A stretch of DNA of 64,000 bases from Pirellulaceae bacterium (lineage in GTDB: Bacteria; Planctomycetota; Planctomycetia; Pirellulales; Pirellulaceae): positions 310,001 through 374,000 of the forward strand of contig JAQWSU010000045.1 in NCBI GenBank assembly GCA_029243025.1. The letters run 5' to 3'. Both the position numbers and the translations under genes were made by a program. Below are positions 28,980 through 37,507 of the stretch, in pieces. The notes under the pieces were generated by a model that worked only from the letters and a program-made list of their open reading frames with translations, made no database searches and was not told where the DNA came from. Position 1 is the first letter of the stretch. The number at the start of each line of letters is the position of its first letter.

Positions 28980-29813
28980 ATGCCCGGTATCACTGCGGCG
29001 GCAGTCAAGGCGCTTCGTGAACGAACGGGGCTGCCAATGATGGACTGCAAAAAAGCCTTGACCGAATGCGAAGGCGATGAGGAGAAAGCCGTTGACTGGC
29101 TGCGCGGTCAAGGTTTGAAGACGATGGAAAAACGAAGCGGACGCGAGACCGCTTTCGGACGCATGGGACTGTACAAAGGTCTCGACAAGAACAAAGGAGC
29201 CATGGTGGAGCTCAAGTGTGAGAGTGCTCCCGTGACTCAAAACGAGGAATTCGTCCAGTTGGCGGATGACCTCGCTCGCCAACTTGCGGAAGGCCCCGGT
29301 GCGGAAACAGCTGACGAACTGCTCGACCAACCATCGCCAAGTAAAGACGGCATGACGCTGCGTGAGCAAAAAGAGGATCTGTTTAACCGTATTCGCGAAG
29401 TCTTCAACGTCGGGCGCATGCTCCAGTTCGAAGGCCCCTGTGGCGGATACTCGCACAACGCGGGAACAGTCAGCGGTGTCCTGCTCGAAGTCAGTGGTGG
29501 CAACGACGACGCGGCAAAGGATATTTGCATGCACATTGCCGCGATGCGGCCCCAAGCCCTCAGCGTCGACGAGCTCGATTCGGTTGTGGTTCAACGCGAA
29601 CGCGAAGTTCTGACCGAAGCTGCCCGCCAAGAAGGCAAACCGGACAACATTATCGAAAAAATGGTCGAAGGTCGCATGCGTAACTTCTATGCCGAGTCCG
29701 TTCTGAAGGAACAGCCCTTCGTGAAGGACGACAAACTGACCGTTAGTAAATTTGCTGATGCTAACGACATGAAGATTGTTCGCTTTGCCCACTGGGAATT
29801 GGGAAAAGAATAA
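28980..29813 (+). CDS. tsf: elongation factor Ts
   Basis: A 277-residue protein with the N-terminal UBA-like helix (ITAAAVKALRERTGLPMMDCKKAL), the family signature GLPMMDCKKALTECEGDEEKA, and the second subdomain with HIAAMRPQAL and the EREV-x-EAARQEGKP motif. It is the nucleotide-exchange factor of EF-Tu. Gap of 310 bases from rpsB, which is larger than usual and holds the tandem-repeat stem-loop; 111 bases to pyrH. Confidence 0.97.
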   Translation: MPGITAAAVKALRERTGLPMMDCKKALTECEGDEEKAVDWLRGQGLKTMEKRSGRETAFGRMGLYKGLDKNKGAMVELKCESAPVTQNEEFVQLADDLARQLAEGPGAETADELLDQPSPSKDGMTLREQKEDLFNRIREVFNVGRMLQFEGPCGGYSHNAGTVSGVLLEVSGGNDDAAKDICMHIAAMRPQALSVDELDSVVVQREREVLTEAARQEGKPDNIIEKMVEGRMRNFYAESVLKEQPFVKDDKLTVSKFADANDMKIVRFAHWELGKE

Positions 29814-29924
29814 CTTCCCGGAATTCAACCTTGAGGAACACCCTTGGTTCGGCACCTGCCGAACCAAGATCCGATAGGTCATCGCGATCATCCATCTAAT
29901 CAGCCATGAAAGAAAGGTATTTTC

Positions 29925-30683
29925 GTGATGAACTCAGCTGAGAACCAATCGCCTCGATTTCAGCGTATTGTGTTGAAGCTGTCCGGTGAAAGCTTCGCAC
30001 CCGCCGGAGAACGTGGCATCTCGATGGATGAGGTTGTCGAAATATCTCGGCAAATTGGCCAGGCACAAAAATTGGGCTGTGAAGTCGCTGTGGTGATTGG
30101 TGGCGGCAACATCTTGCGCGGGGCCCAGTTCAAGAGTAGTTACGCCGAAATCCAAGAAGCAACCGCTCATTACATGGGCATGTTGGCTACCGTCGTCAAC
30201 GGCTTGGCACTGCAAGACTCACTGGAATCGATCGGCTGTAAAACGCGATTGATGACTGCCATTCGCATGGATGGTGTGGCGGAACCCTATATTCGCCGAC
30301 GAGCTCGGCGACATCTCGAAAAAGGGCGCATCGTCATTCTCGCCGCCGGCACCGGCAGCCCATTTGTGACCACCGACACAGCCGCCGCCCAACGAGCCCT
30401 GGAACTTGAGGCGGATGTCGTGTTGAAAGCCACACGCGTTGATGGTGTCTACAGCGATGATCCAGAACGAAATCCACATGCCGTGCTGTATCGAGAACTG
30501 AATTACAGCACCGTTCTGGAGCAAAACCTCCGAGTCATGGATCACACTGCCATCACCCAATGCATGGAACATGGCATGCCTTTGCTGGTCTTCAATTTCA
30601 AACGGAATGGCAATATCGAACGGGCCGTGCTGGGGGAAACCGTTGGAACATTCATTTCCAGCGATGTCAAAGTCGAAACCTAG
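29925..30683 (+). CDS. pyrH: UMP kinase
   Basis: A 252-residue amino-acid-kinase-fold protein: the phosphate-binding [10 protein letters not shown] near residue 18, [10 protein letters not shown], the nucleotide-binding [11 protein letters not shown], the DAxVxR-like [11 protein letters not shown] segment and the ATP/uridylate-binding [24 protein letters not shown]. It phosphorylates UMP to UDP. GTG 29925 has AAAGG seven bases upstream; ATG 29928 is the next codon and may be used instead. Part of rpsB-tsf-pyrH-frr. Confidence 0.96.
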   Translation: MMNSAENQSPRFQRIVLKLSGESFAPAGERGISMDEVVEISRQIGQAQKLGCEVAVVIGGGNILRGAQFKSSYAEIQEATAHYMGMLATVVNGLALQDSLESIGCKTRLMTAIRMDGVAEPYIRRRARRHLEKGRIVILAAGTGSPFVTTDTAAAQRALELEADVVLKATRVDGVYSDDPERNPHAVLYRELNYSTVLEQNLRVMDHTAITQCMEHGMPLLVFNFKRNGNIERAVLGETVGTFISSDVKVET

Positions 30684-30693
30684 CCAACGCGGT

Positions 30694-30722
30694 TTGCCAC
30701 AGCAATTCGCAAAACGTACAAT
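30694..30722 (+). promoter_or_regulatory. promoter of frr
   Basis: TTGCCA (30694-30699, 5/6) and TACAAT (30717-30722, 5/6) with 17-base spacing directly after the pyrH stop; the start would lie near 30729, 52 bases before the frr ATG. It suggests that frr can be transcribed separately. Confidence 0.65.
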
Positions 30723-30780
30723 CGGCCAGAGTAAATACGGTTTGAGCCTTGGTCGTTGACTTGCAAATTGGATCGAACTC

Positions 30781-31341
30781 ATGAGCGCTGAAGAAATTCT
30801 GTTTGATACTGAGGAACGTATGGAAAAAGCGGTTGATGTGCTCAAAAAGAGCCTCTCCGGCATTCGCACAGGCCGAGCAAATCCCGGCCTCGTCGATTCA
30901 CTCCGAGTCGAAGTTTACGGCTCCCCGACTCCCATCAAGCAGATTGCCTCAGTCAGTGCACCAGAGCCCACTCAGATCGTGATTCGACCCTATGATCCCA
31001 GCACGATCAAAGATATCGAAAAGTCGATCATCGCTGGTGACCTCGGATTGAATCCGCAAAACGATGGTCGTGTTGTTCGCATCAACATTCCGCCTCTTTC
31101 AGGCGAAGTTCGCAAAAAAATGGTTTCTCGGATCAAGGAGTTGGGAGAAGAAGCAAAAGTTTCCATTCGCAATATCCGCCGAGATTCCAATAAAGCAGCC
31201 GAGACAGCTGAAAAAGATAAGACCGTCAGCGAGGACACTCGAGACGATATCAAAGACCAAGTTCAAGAATTGACCAAGAATTACGAAACAAAAGTAAACA
31301 AGATGACCAAACAACGGGAAGTCGAAGTTCTAGACGATTGA
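30781..31341 (+). CDS. frr: ribosome recycling factor
   Basis: A 186-residue protein of the usual RRF length and pattern: ERMEKAVDVLKKSLSGIRTGRANPGLV at the start, VEVYGSPTPIKQIASVS, the IVIRPYDPSTIKDIEKSI strand-helix, GLNPQNDGRVVRINIPPLS, and the C-terminal helices with KVSIRNIRRDSNKAAETAEKD. It splits post-termination ribosomes with EF-G. Last gene of the cluster. Confidence 0.97.
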   Translation: MSAEEILFDTEERMEKAVDVLKKSLSGIRTGRANPGLVDSLRVEVYGSPTPIKQIASVSAPEPTQIVIRPYDPSTIKDIEKSIIAGDLGLNPQNDGRVVRINIPPLSGEVRKKMVSRIKELGEEAKVSIRNIRRDSNKAAETAEKDKTVSEDTRDDIKDQVQELTKNYETKVNKMTKQREVEVLDD

Positions 31342-32524
31342 CTCGTGCAGAGGCGGCAATCGCTCTCATCAACTGCCCCTGGGATATCAAAAAACTTCTT
31401 AGTCACAGCTTCTTTTCTCTCGCTGCGAAACGATTTCCTACCCCTGATGATCTCGTCAGATCCACTCGGGATCGATTCGACAAACAACCGCCGATGCTTT
31501 TAGAACGCGCCGGATACGCAAAAATCGGCAGTCGTGCGCGGCTTGCAAAGGACGCCAATCGACCCTGTGCCGAAAAAAACCAAGGCTCTCCCTTGCCCCA
31601 AGATCACCCCGCAAAGCTAGTCTGCTACGACGTGTAACCACTCAACTTGCCGACCAAGCAATGATTCAAAAACGATGGCGGCTAGAAAACGAAGAGGAAA
31701 CCGTTCAGCCCCAAACCGACAAACGTCCGCACGATCGCTTGAATCACCACGCCACAGCAGATCGATTCGGAATCGGTCACAGGAGCTCGCACAACCTCAC
31801 CGCAAGACCAAACAACGCGATTCCCAGCCAAAGCCGTCAACAACGACATTCCCAGACGAGTCGTCAGCGACCTGTCGTTCGTAGGACAGCAAAGGAGCCC
31901 TATCCCGGCTCCAATCAACGGTGCGGCAAGCCAACCTCCCCAAACAGTCGGGCCGAAAAACTTGGCGCCCAGACCGTGTATGCGATCATCGCCCAAAAAC
32001 ACTCGAGGCGGCCCAACTCAAAATACAAGCCGAGAGCGATCCTTTCGATTTGAGCGGTGATGGCCATTGCGACCCGCAGCCGCTGTGCAAGGATTTCCAT
32101 TGTTCATGCTAGCTTCAAGCGCAAATATAAAACGATTGTTCAACCGCCGAAGCTCATTCACACCTTGGCGAAGTCAAACTCAGCAACGATTCAAGAAGCA
32201 AAAAAACGCAATCACTTTAATCACCGCAGCCGCGATCAGCCTTTATCCTACCCAAAACCACTCTCGTCTCGCGTTGAGCCGTCCACGACTCAACAATCGA
32301 CGTCAACGTGTCGTCTCCAAAATCGGAGCGATACTCTAACAATTCGCGCTGAAGCGGCTCACAGCATTTCACCGTCGGTTCGGCTGACTCAACCATTCAA
32401 CTCGAATCCGATTGCTTCGATCTTGACCCAGCAGGCGAAGCATCCTAAACTCCTCGGCCCGTGAACTGAGACCCAAACAGTTCAACGCTAGCTTGTCATC
32501 ACGTTCGGTTTAAGGAGGAACCGC
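31342..32524. other. 1.2-kb region after frr without a firm gene
   Basis: The forward open frames here (31338-31637, 31661-32053, 32057-32464) are Arg/Gln/Ser-rich, lack ribosome binding sites and look like shadow frames. The only protein-like signal is on the minus strand (see the 31682-32002 entry). The stretch 32103-32500 shows nothing recognisable. The very good ribosome binding site AAGGAGG at 32512-32518 belongs to the next gene. Confidence 0.5.
31682..32002 (-). CDS. possible small membrane protein, perhaps a frameshifted remnant
   Basis: A 106-codon minus-strand frame from GTG 32002 encodes a hydrophobic product with three plausible membrane segments: WGGWLAAPLIGAGIGLLCC, LGMSLLTALAGNRVVW and IQAIVRTFVGLGLNGFLFVF. 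No ribosome binding site is visible and the frame is closed by a stop 15 bases upstream. An overlapping minus frame (32100-31915) reads MEILAQRLRVAMAITAQIER and then a hydrophobic segment, so a longer ancestral gene joined by a frameshift in the overlap is possible. No family recognised. It would be convergent with frr. Confidence 0.35.
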   Translation of the reverse strand: MFLGDDRIHGLGAKFFGPTVWGGWLAAPLIGAGIGLLCCPTNDRSLTTRLGMSLLTALAGNRVVWSCGEVVRAPVTDSESICCGVVIQAIVRTFVGLGLNGFLFVF

Positions 32525-34447
32525 ATGTCCCGCAGGCGCATGATCAACAAATCACGCATCCGATTCGTCGCCATCACGGCGATCATCTGTTGGCAAGTCG
32601 CAACAACGTCCGCGATCCTTGCCCAAACAAAAAAGCAACCAGCGGATCCAGCTTTGGCTTCTGCCGCAGGTAACGCCAGCTCAAATAAAAACGTTGTCGC
32701 CGTCATCAACGGCCAAACGATCACTCGGCAGGAGCTGGCACAACAATGTTTGGAGCGTTATGGCGAACCAGTCCTGGAAAGCCTGATGAACAAACATTTG
32801 ATCCTGCAGGCATGCAAATCCAAAGGTGTGCGGATCACGAATCAAGACATCGAGGACGAGATTGAGGCAATTGCTAAGCGATTCAACTTAGCGAAAGACC
32901 GTTGGCTTGAGATGTTGAAGCATGAGCGAGACATCACCGCGGAACAGTACCGTCGCGACATCATTTGGCCCACATTGGCATTGAAAGCGCTGGCCGCGGA
33001 CAAAATGGTTGTCAGCGAAGATCAGCTCAAAAAAGCATTTGAATCCGAATACGGACCAAAAATCCAAGCACGCATGATTGCGGTGAGTAACCGAGCGCGA
33101 GCCGAGAAGCTGCTAACGGCTGTGAAAGCAAAACCCGATCAATTCAGTGCCTATGCAAAGAAGTACTCGGAGGATCCCAACAGCGCCGCAGCGCGAGGGT
33201 TGATTCCTCACATTCGCAAGCATGTCGGTGAGCCCAAAGTAGAGACCGCGGCGTTCGCGCTTGAGCCGGGTGAAATATCCGACATTGTGGAAGTTGCAGG
33301 GCAACATCTGATCTTCCAGTGTGAAAAACGCTTACCGGCAACACCGATTTCTCCCGCCTATCGCAAAGTCGCTCGTGCCCAACTCAAAGAGCGTATTGTC
33401 GACAACAATCTACGTGACGCTTCCACCACAATTTTTCAGGATTTGCAATCGGGAGCCAACGTGATGAATGTCCTGAACGACTCGGAGCAAAAGGCAAAGC
33501 ACCCCGGTGTTGCGGCAATGATCAATGGTCAGCAGATCACGGTTCGTGAACTTGCCGAGGAATGTATCGCGAGACACGGGCAAGCCGTACTCGACAGCGA
33601 AATTAATCACCAGCTCCTTCGGCAAACGCTGAAGCGAAGTGGCAAGTCAGTCGCAAACGAAGATATCGACGCCGAAATCGCTCGTGCCGCAGAAGCGTAC
33701 GGCTTTGTAACTCGCGATGACAAGCCGGACGTCGAACGATGGCTAAAAGATGTCACCGCACAGGAAGGCATGGATGTCAAAACTTATATCCGCGACGCAG
33801 TCTGGCCTTCTGTGGCCTTGAAAAAAATCGTCGCCGATGAAGTGAAGGTGACGGATGATGATCTAAATCGAGGCTTTGAAGCTAACTACGGTGAACGAGT
33901 TGACGTGCTCGCCATTGTGGTCGGCAACCAACGAGTTGCCCAAGAAGTATGGGATATGGCTCGCGGCAAAAAGACGACCACCTTTTTTGGTGAATTGGCC
34001 GCCCAATATTCGATCGAGCCCGTTTCCAGGGCCAACCTGGGTGAAGTCCCGCCGGTTCGTCGTTTCAGCGGACAGCCAGCCATCGAACAAGAAGCATTTA
34101 AGCTCTCCAATGATGACCCACTCTCGGCAATCGTCGCCGTGGCTGACAAATACATCATCATGTATTACAAGGGTCGTACAAAGCCGGTCGTCGAAGAGCT
34201 TTCAGAGGTCAAAGACGAGTTGGAAAAAGATCTCAAGGAAAAAAAACTGCGGGTCGCGATGGCTCAACGATTTGATGACATTCGTGATGGGGCCCAAATC
34301 GATAATTTTCTTTCCGGAACGTCCCAATCGGGCAAGACACGCACGCAGTCGACAGTCGGTCAACCCACCGAGACCGCGTCCCGACCCGCTCGTCAGAGCC
34401 CTCAATTGGTTCGCCCTGCGTCTCAGAAACGGCGCACGAGTCGCTAA
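32525..34447 (+). CDS. exported protein with two SurA/parvulin-like halves
   Basis: A 640-residue protein behind an excellent Shine-Dalgarno (AAGGAGG, six bases from ATG 32525). After a signal peptide (FVAITAIICWQVATTSAILA) it holds two homologous halves. Each begins with a SurA-type N-domain segment: INGQTITRQELAQQCLERYG at about residue 60 and INGQQITVRELAEECIARHG at about 333. Each continues with a long helical region, a WP-x-x-ALK motif (DIIWPTLALKAL; DAVWPSVALKKI) and a parvulin-like PPIase domain (FSAYAKKYSEDPNSAAARG; FFGELAAQYSIEPVSRANLG). It is probably a periplasmic chaperone or peptidyl-prolyl isomerase for outer-membrane proteins. Whether both PPIase copies are active is uncertain. 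An intrinsic terminator follows. Confidence 0.85.
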   Translation: MSRRRMINKSRIRFVAITAIICWQVATTSAILAQTKKQPADPALASAAGNASSNKNVVAVINGQTITRQELAQQCLERYGEPVLESLMNKHLILQACKSKGVRITNQDIEDEIEAIAKRFNLAKDRWLEMLKHERDITAEQYRRDIIWPTLALKALAADKMVVSEDQLKKAFESEYGPKIQARMIAVSNRARAEKLLTAVKAKPDQFSAYAKKYSEDPNSAAARGLIPHIRKHVGEPKVETAAFALEPGEISDIVEVAGQHLIFQCEKRLPATPISPAYRKVARAQLKERIVDNNLRDASTTIFQDLQSGANVMNVLNDSEQKAKHPGVAAMINGQQITVRELAEECIARHGQAVLDSEINHQLLRQTLKRSGKSVANEDIDAEIARAAEAYGFVTRDDKPDVERWLKDVTAQEGMDVKTYIRDAVWPSVALKKIVADEVKVTDDDLNRGFEANYGERVDVLAIVVGNQRVAQEVWDMARGKKTTTFFGELAAQYSIEPVSRANLGEVPPVRRFSGQPAIEQEAFKLSNDDPLSAIVAVADKYIIMYYKGRTKPVVEELSEVKDELEKDLKEKKLRVAMAQRFDDIRDGAQIDNFLSGTSQSGKTRTQSTVGQPTETASRPARQSPQLVRPASQKRRTSR

Positions 34448-34468
34448 ATCCGGAAAATTCGTTCTCCC

Positions 34469-34508
34469 AACGGCCTTGCGGACCGAATCGCAAGGCCGTT
34501 TTTTTTTT
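34469..34508 (+). terminator. strong intrinsic terminator
   Basis: Perfect 12-base-pair stem AACGGCCTTGCG (34469-34480) / CGCAAGGCCGTT (34489-34500), eight-base loop, then a run of ten T. It ends the parvulin-like gene transcript. Confidence 0.95.
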
Positions 34509-34611
34509 CAAATCAAGCGGTCCAATTCGCCAATTACTGTGTTTTTCAGCCCATCTCTTCGTTTTTTAGTTGTTTCACCCTTCGACGCCTGCCAGATACC
34601 GAGTTAGCCGT

Positions 34612-34639
34612 TTGCTCTACCGCTGCAACCGTCTATCTT
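34612..34639 (+). promoter_or_regulatory. possible promoter of the aminotransferase gene
   Basis: TTGCTC (34612-34617) and TATCTT (34634-34639), 16 bases apart, 47 bases before ATG 34686. Both boxes are 4/6 matches. Confidence 0.35.
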
Positions 34640-34685
34640 TAAATGGTGCGACTCATCCCACTTGTAGCCGAGACAACCTGCAGCC

Positions 34686-35984
34686 ATGTCGGAATACGAA
34701 ATCGACCCGATCGAACAAGCCGCCACTTCGAGTGAACCTTTCCAGGTTCAACTTGCCTCCCGCGTCCATCGGCTGCCACCGTACATGTTCGGGCGCATCA
34801 ATGCGCTTCTCTATCAAAAACGCCGAAACGGCAATGACGTGATCGACCTCGGCATGGGAAATCCATCCGACCCTCCCGAAGAGCTGGTCGTCGACAAACT
34901 AATTGATGCAGCTCGAGACCCCAACAACCACGGCTACAGCAAATCAAACGGAATTCTGAATTTACGCCGTGAAGTCGCCAGCAAGTATTTCAAACGATTT
35001 GGCGTGCGACTTGATCCGGACAATGAAGTGATGACCTGCCTGGGTTCGAAGGAAGGATTCTCTCACATGTGCTTGGCAATAATGGGGCCAGGCGACACGG
35101 CGATCGTCCCAGCACCCTACTTCCCTGTGCATACCTACGCAGTCGCGCTGGCCTCCGGTAACGTGATATCCCTGGATGTTCGAGACAATGAAACTTTTTT
35201 GAAAAACATTGCCTACACATGCCAGCAGCTCTATCCAAAACCCAAATTGCTCATCATCTGCTACCCTCACAATCCATCGACGGCAACGGTCGAACCCGAA
35301 TTCTTCGTCGAAATCGTTAAGCTGGCGAAGAGATATGGATTCATGGTAATCAGCGACTTTGCATATGCTGACGTGAGCTTTGAGGGCTACAAACCACCGA
35401 GCTTCCTTGCCGCCCCAGGTGCTACGGACGTGGGTGTCGAATTCACCACGATGAGCAAGGGCTATAACATGGCCGGCTGGAGAGTTGGGTTTTGCTGCGG
35501 CAATTCGGAAATGATCAAAGGACTGGGCGTGATCAAGGGATACTACGATTACGGCCTATTCCAGGCGATTCAAGTCGCGGCCATTATGGCTTTGCGACAC
35601 ACGGATGCAGCCGTCGAACGTCAATCAGAGATTTACCAGCAACGGAGAGACGTGTTGGTGCACGGACTGCAAAGGCTGGGCTGGGATGTGAATCCGCCTC
35701 GAGCCGGGATGTTTGTCTGGGCACCAATCCCAGAACCCTGGCGATCCTCGATGAGTACGATGGATTTTGCCATGATGCTCTTGGAAAAGGCCGATGTGGC
35801 CGTCAGTCCGGGCAGTGGATTTGGCGATGCGGGCGAGGGACATTTAAGACTGGCTCTCGTCGAAAACGAAAATCGGCTTCGCCAAGCGGTCCGTCAAATC
35901 GGTCGCTGCCTGGAAAATGAGGCCAAGAGCCTCTCTTCACCCGCAAATCGTGGCACGACCGCAGAAGCGAAAGCTTCTCCTTAG
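34686..35984 (+). CDS. alaC: PLP-dependent aminotransferase, AlaC-like
   Basis: A 432-residue fold-type I aminotransferase. Visible are the N-terminal [36 protein letters not shown], the cofactor-contacting [12 protein letters not shown], the [12 protein letters not shown] segment with the PLP-binding aspartate and tyrosine, the Schiff-base lysine in [17 protein letters not shown], and the arginine in [18 protein letters not shown]. This set fits the AlaC (glutamate-pyruvate) or LL-diaminopimelate-aminotransferase-related branch; alanine synthesis from pyruvate is the likeliest job. Own transcript, after a strong terminator. Confidence 0.88.
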   Translation: MSEYEIDPIEQAATSSEPFQVQLASRVHRLPPYMFGRINALLYQKRRNGNDVIDLGMGNPSDPPEELVVDKLIDAARDPNNHGYSKSNGILNLRREVASKYFKRFGVRLDPDNEVMTCLGSKEGFSHMCLAIMGPGDTAIVPAPYFPVHTYAVALASGNVISLDVRDNETFLKNIAYTCQQLYPKPKLLIICYPHNPSTATVEPEFFVEIVKLAKRYGFMVISDFAYADVSFEGYKPPSFLAAPGATDVGVEFTTMSKGYNMAGWRVGFCCGNSEMIKGLGVIKGYYDYGLFQAIQVAAIMALRHTDAAVERQSEIYQQRRDVLVHGLQRLGWDVNPPRAGMFVWAPIPEPWRSSMSTMDFAMMLLEKADVAVSPGSGFGDAGEGHLRLALVENENRLRQAVRQIGRCLENEAKSLSSPANRGTTAEAKASP

Positions 35985-36001
35985 TTCGCGTCAGGGGCCG
36001 C

Positions 36002-36029
36002 TGTGAAAACACTGCGGAACGCTTATAAT
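36002..36029 (+). promoter_or_regulatory. TATAAT promoter element upstream of carA
   Basis: A perfect TATAAT at 36024-36029 directly after the aminotransferase gene, with a poor -35 (TGTGAA, 36002-36007, 16-base spacing). A plus-strand transcript from about 36036 would run through the foldable segment below to carA as a leader of about 300 bases. Confidence 0.45.
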
Positions 36030-36097
36030 GGGGCCGTTTTCGCCACCGTCGACCAATGGCCAAGTCGGTTCGTCGGCGCAGACAGGCCGCCGCGCAT

Positions 36098-36132
36098 AAA
36101 AAAAGGGCCCTTGCTCGCCGCAACAAGGACCC
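36098..36132 (-). terminator. minus-strand intrinsic terminator with no protein gene upstream
   Basis: Read on the minus strand: GGGTCCTTG (36132-36124), ten-base loop, CAAGGGCCC (36113-36105), nine base pairs including one G-U, then seven T (36104-36098). On the plus strand the hairpin has a C-A mismatch and no T run, so the minus-strand reading is clearly preferred. The protein genes on both sides (alaC, carA) are on the plus strand, which leaves a non-coding RNA as the obvious source. Confidence 0.7.
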
Positions 36133-36262
36133 AAATTTTGGCTGCCCAGACTCTACCGAGGTATTGTCCGGAGACCCACAGCCGTACAACACTTATCGGG
36201 GAGATTGTGGCTGTGACTTTAGGTAGGAAACTGGAACTATCTGTACAGAGCCCAAAAAACGG
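36105..36262 (-). ncRNA. candidate small structured RNA, 6S-like shape
   Basis: A segment between the minus-strand terminator and about 36262 folds into a long rod: TTTTGGCT (36136-36143) with AGCC..AAAA (36249-36257, one bulge), CCAG (36146-36149) with CTGG (36231-36234), CTACC (36153-36157) with GGTAG (36222-36226), an uneven central loop (36158-36176 against 36216-36221), CACAGCC (36177-36183) with GGCTGTG (36209-36215), ACAA (36186-36189) with TTGT (36205-36208), and a 15-base apical loop. All pairs are Watson-Crick, so either strand could fold; the strong terminator favours minus. Length and a rod with a central bubble resemble 6S RNA, but no sequence match is claimed. No clear minus-strand promoter seen. 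Confidence 0.4.
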
Positions 36263-36263
36263 A

Positions 36264-36291
36264 ATGACATGATCCAGTCATGTCATCTTTT
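36264..36291 (+). terminator. hairpin before carA, possible attenuator
   Basis: Perfect nine-base-pair stem ATGACATGA (36264-36272) / TCATGTCAT (36278-36286), five-base loop, then CTTTT. It ends 46 bases before the carA start codon. On the plus strand it may act as a weak terminator or attenuator of carA; on the minus strand it is followed after four bases by six T, so it could also work in the other direction. Confidence 0.5.
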
Positions 36292-36336
36292 GCGATCAGA
36301 GAATATCCGATTCACCCACTCTTAAGTAGCGATTCC

Positions 36337-37485
36337 ATGAAACAAACGGCAAAGTTGGCATTGGAAGACGGCACAGTCTTTACCGGCGAGGCATTTGGCG
36401 CCGATGGCGAGGTCGACGGCGAGGTGTGCTTCAATACCTCCATGACAGGTTATCAAGAAATTCTGACCGACCCGAGCTATCGTGGCCAAATTGTCACCAT
36501 GACCTATCCCCAAATCGGTAATTACGGCGTCAATTCTGAGGATGTTGAAAGCTCTCGTCCGCACCTGTCGGGCTTTGTCGTGCGAGAACTCAGCCGGATT
36601 GCCAGCAGCTTTCGAGCGAATGAGGGCTTGAATGAATACCTGAAAAGAAATGGAATCGTTGGAATTGCCGGTATTGATACTCGCGCCTTGGTCCGACGAA
36701 TTCGAACGCAAGGCGCGATGAAGGGGGTGCTCTCTACTAGCGATCTCGACGATCAGAGTCTGATTGCAAAGGCTCAAGCAAGCCCCGGCCTGGTTGGACG
36801 AGACCTTGTCCGAGAAGTCGTGATCGAGGAAAAGCGAGAATGGACCGAACCTCTGAGTGAATGGGCAACTTGTGTGGATCAAAAAAAAGCTCCAGAGTCG
36901 GAACAGAAGCTTCACGTCGTTGCACTCGATTTCGGCATGAAATGGAATATTGCTCGCCACCTTCACGACCTCGGTTGTCGAGTCACCATCTTGCCCGGCA
37001 CGCAAGCAACCGCCCGTGAAATTCTCTCCTTGAATCCAGATGGCGTTTTTCTATCGAACGGCCCAGGTGACCCAGAACCACTTAGCTACGCGATCGAAAC
37101 AATTCGTGAATTAATTTCAAAGAAGCCAATCTTCGGTATTTGCCTCGGCCATCAGTTGCTGGCACTCGCCAGCGGTGCTCGTACCTTCAAGCTGAAATTC
37201 GGTCATCGGGGTGCCAATCAGCCCGTGATCGATTTGGAGACGGGACGGGTCGAAATCACGGCGCAAAACCACGGCTTTGCGGTCGAAGAGGAATCGCTGC
37301 CCGAACACCTGGAAATCACGCATCGCAACTTGAATGACCAAACCATTGCCGGATTAAGACACCGCAATGCAGCCGCCTTCGGCGTGCAGTATCATCCTGA
37401 GGCGTCATCTGGACCACACGATAGCCAATATTTGTTCAAACGCTTTCATGAACTTATGCTGTCACCGGAAAACGTATCGGCTTGA
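36337..37485 (+). CDS. carA: carbamoyl-phosphate synthase small subunit
   Basis: The frame is open from 36280, but the family N-terminus (KLALEDGTVFTGEAFG) starts at ATG 36337; this choice also places the catalytic residues at their standard numbers. The 382-residue protein carries the N-terminal CPSase domain (FNTSMTGYQEILTDPSYRGQ) and a class I glutaminase domain with the nucleophile Cys269 in GICLGHQ and His353 and Glu355 in YHPEASSGP. It supplies ammonia from glutamine for arginine and pyrimidine synthesis with CarB, which is not in the window. The leader upstream (structured RNA, hairpin) may regulate it. Confidence 0.96.
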   Translation: MKQTAKLALEDGTVFTGEAFGADGEVDGEVCFNTSMTGYQEILTDPSYRGQIVTMTYPQIGNYGVNSEDVESSRPHLSGFVVRELSRIASSFRANEGLNEYLKRNGIVGIAGIDTRALVRRIRTQGAMKGVLSTSDLDDQSLIAKAQASPGLVGRDLVREVVIEEKREWTEPLSEWATCVDQKKAPESEQKLHVVALDFGMKWNIARHLHDLGCRVTILPGTQATAREILSLNPDGVFLSNGPGDPEPLSYAIETIRELISKKPIFGICLGHQLLALASGARTFKLKFGHRGANQPVIDLETGRVEITAQNHGFAVEEESLPEHLEITHRNLNDQTIAGLRHRNAAAFGVQYHPEASSGPHDSQYLFKRFHELMLSPENVSA

Positions 37486-37507
37486 ACCTGATCCAGACTG
37501 CCCCGAT

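Noticed and set aside
31661-32464. Two plus-strand frames of 130 and 135 codons after frr
   Set aside because: Both are Arg/Gln/Ser/Pro-rich shadows, start without a ribosome binding site and oppose a hydrophobic minus-strand frame.
36130-36262. SRP RNA or tRNA in the alaC-carA gap
   Set aside because: No GGAA-type apical loop with the SRP conserved bases and no tRNA cloverleaf or T-loop GTTCRA motif on either strand.
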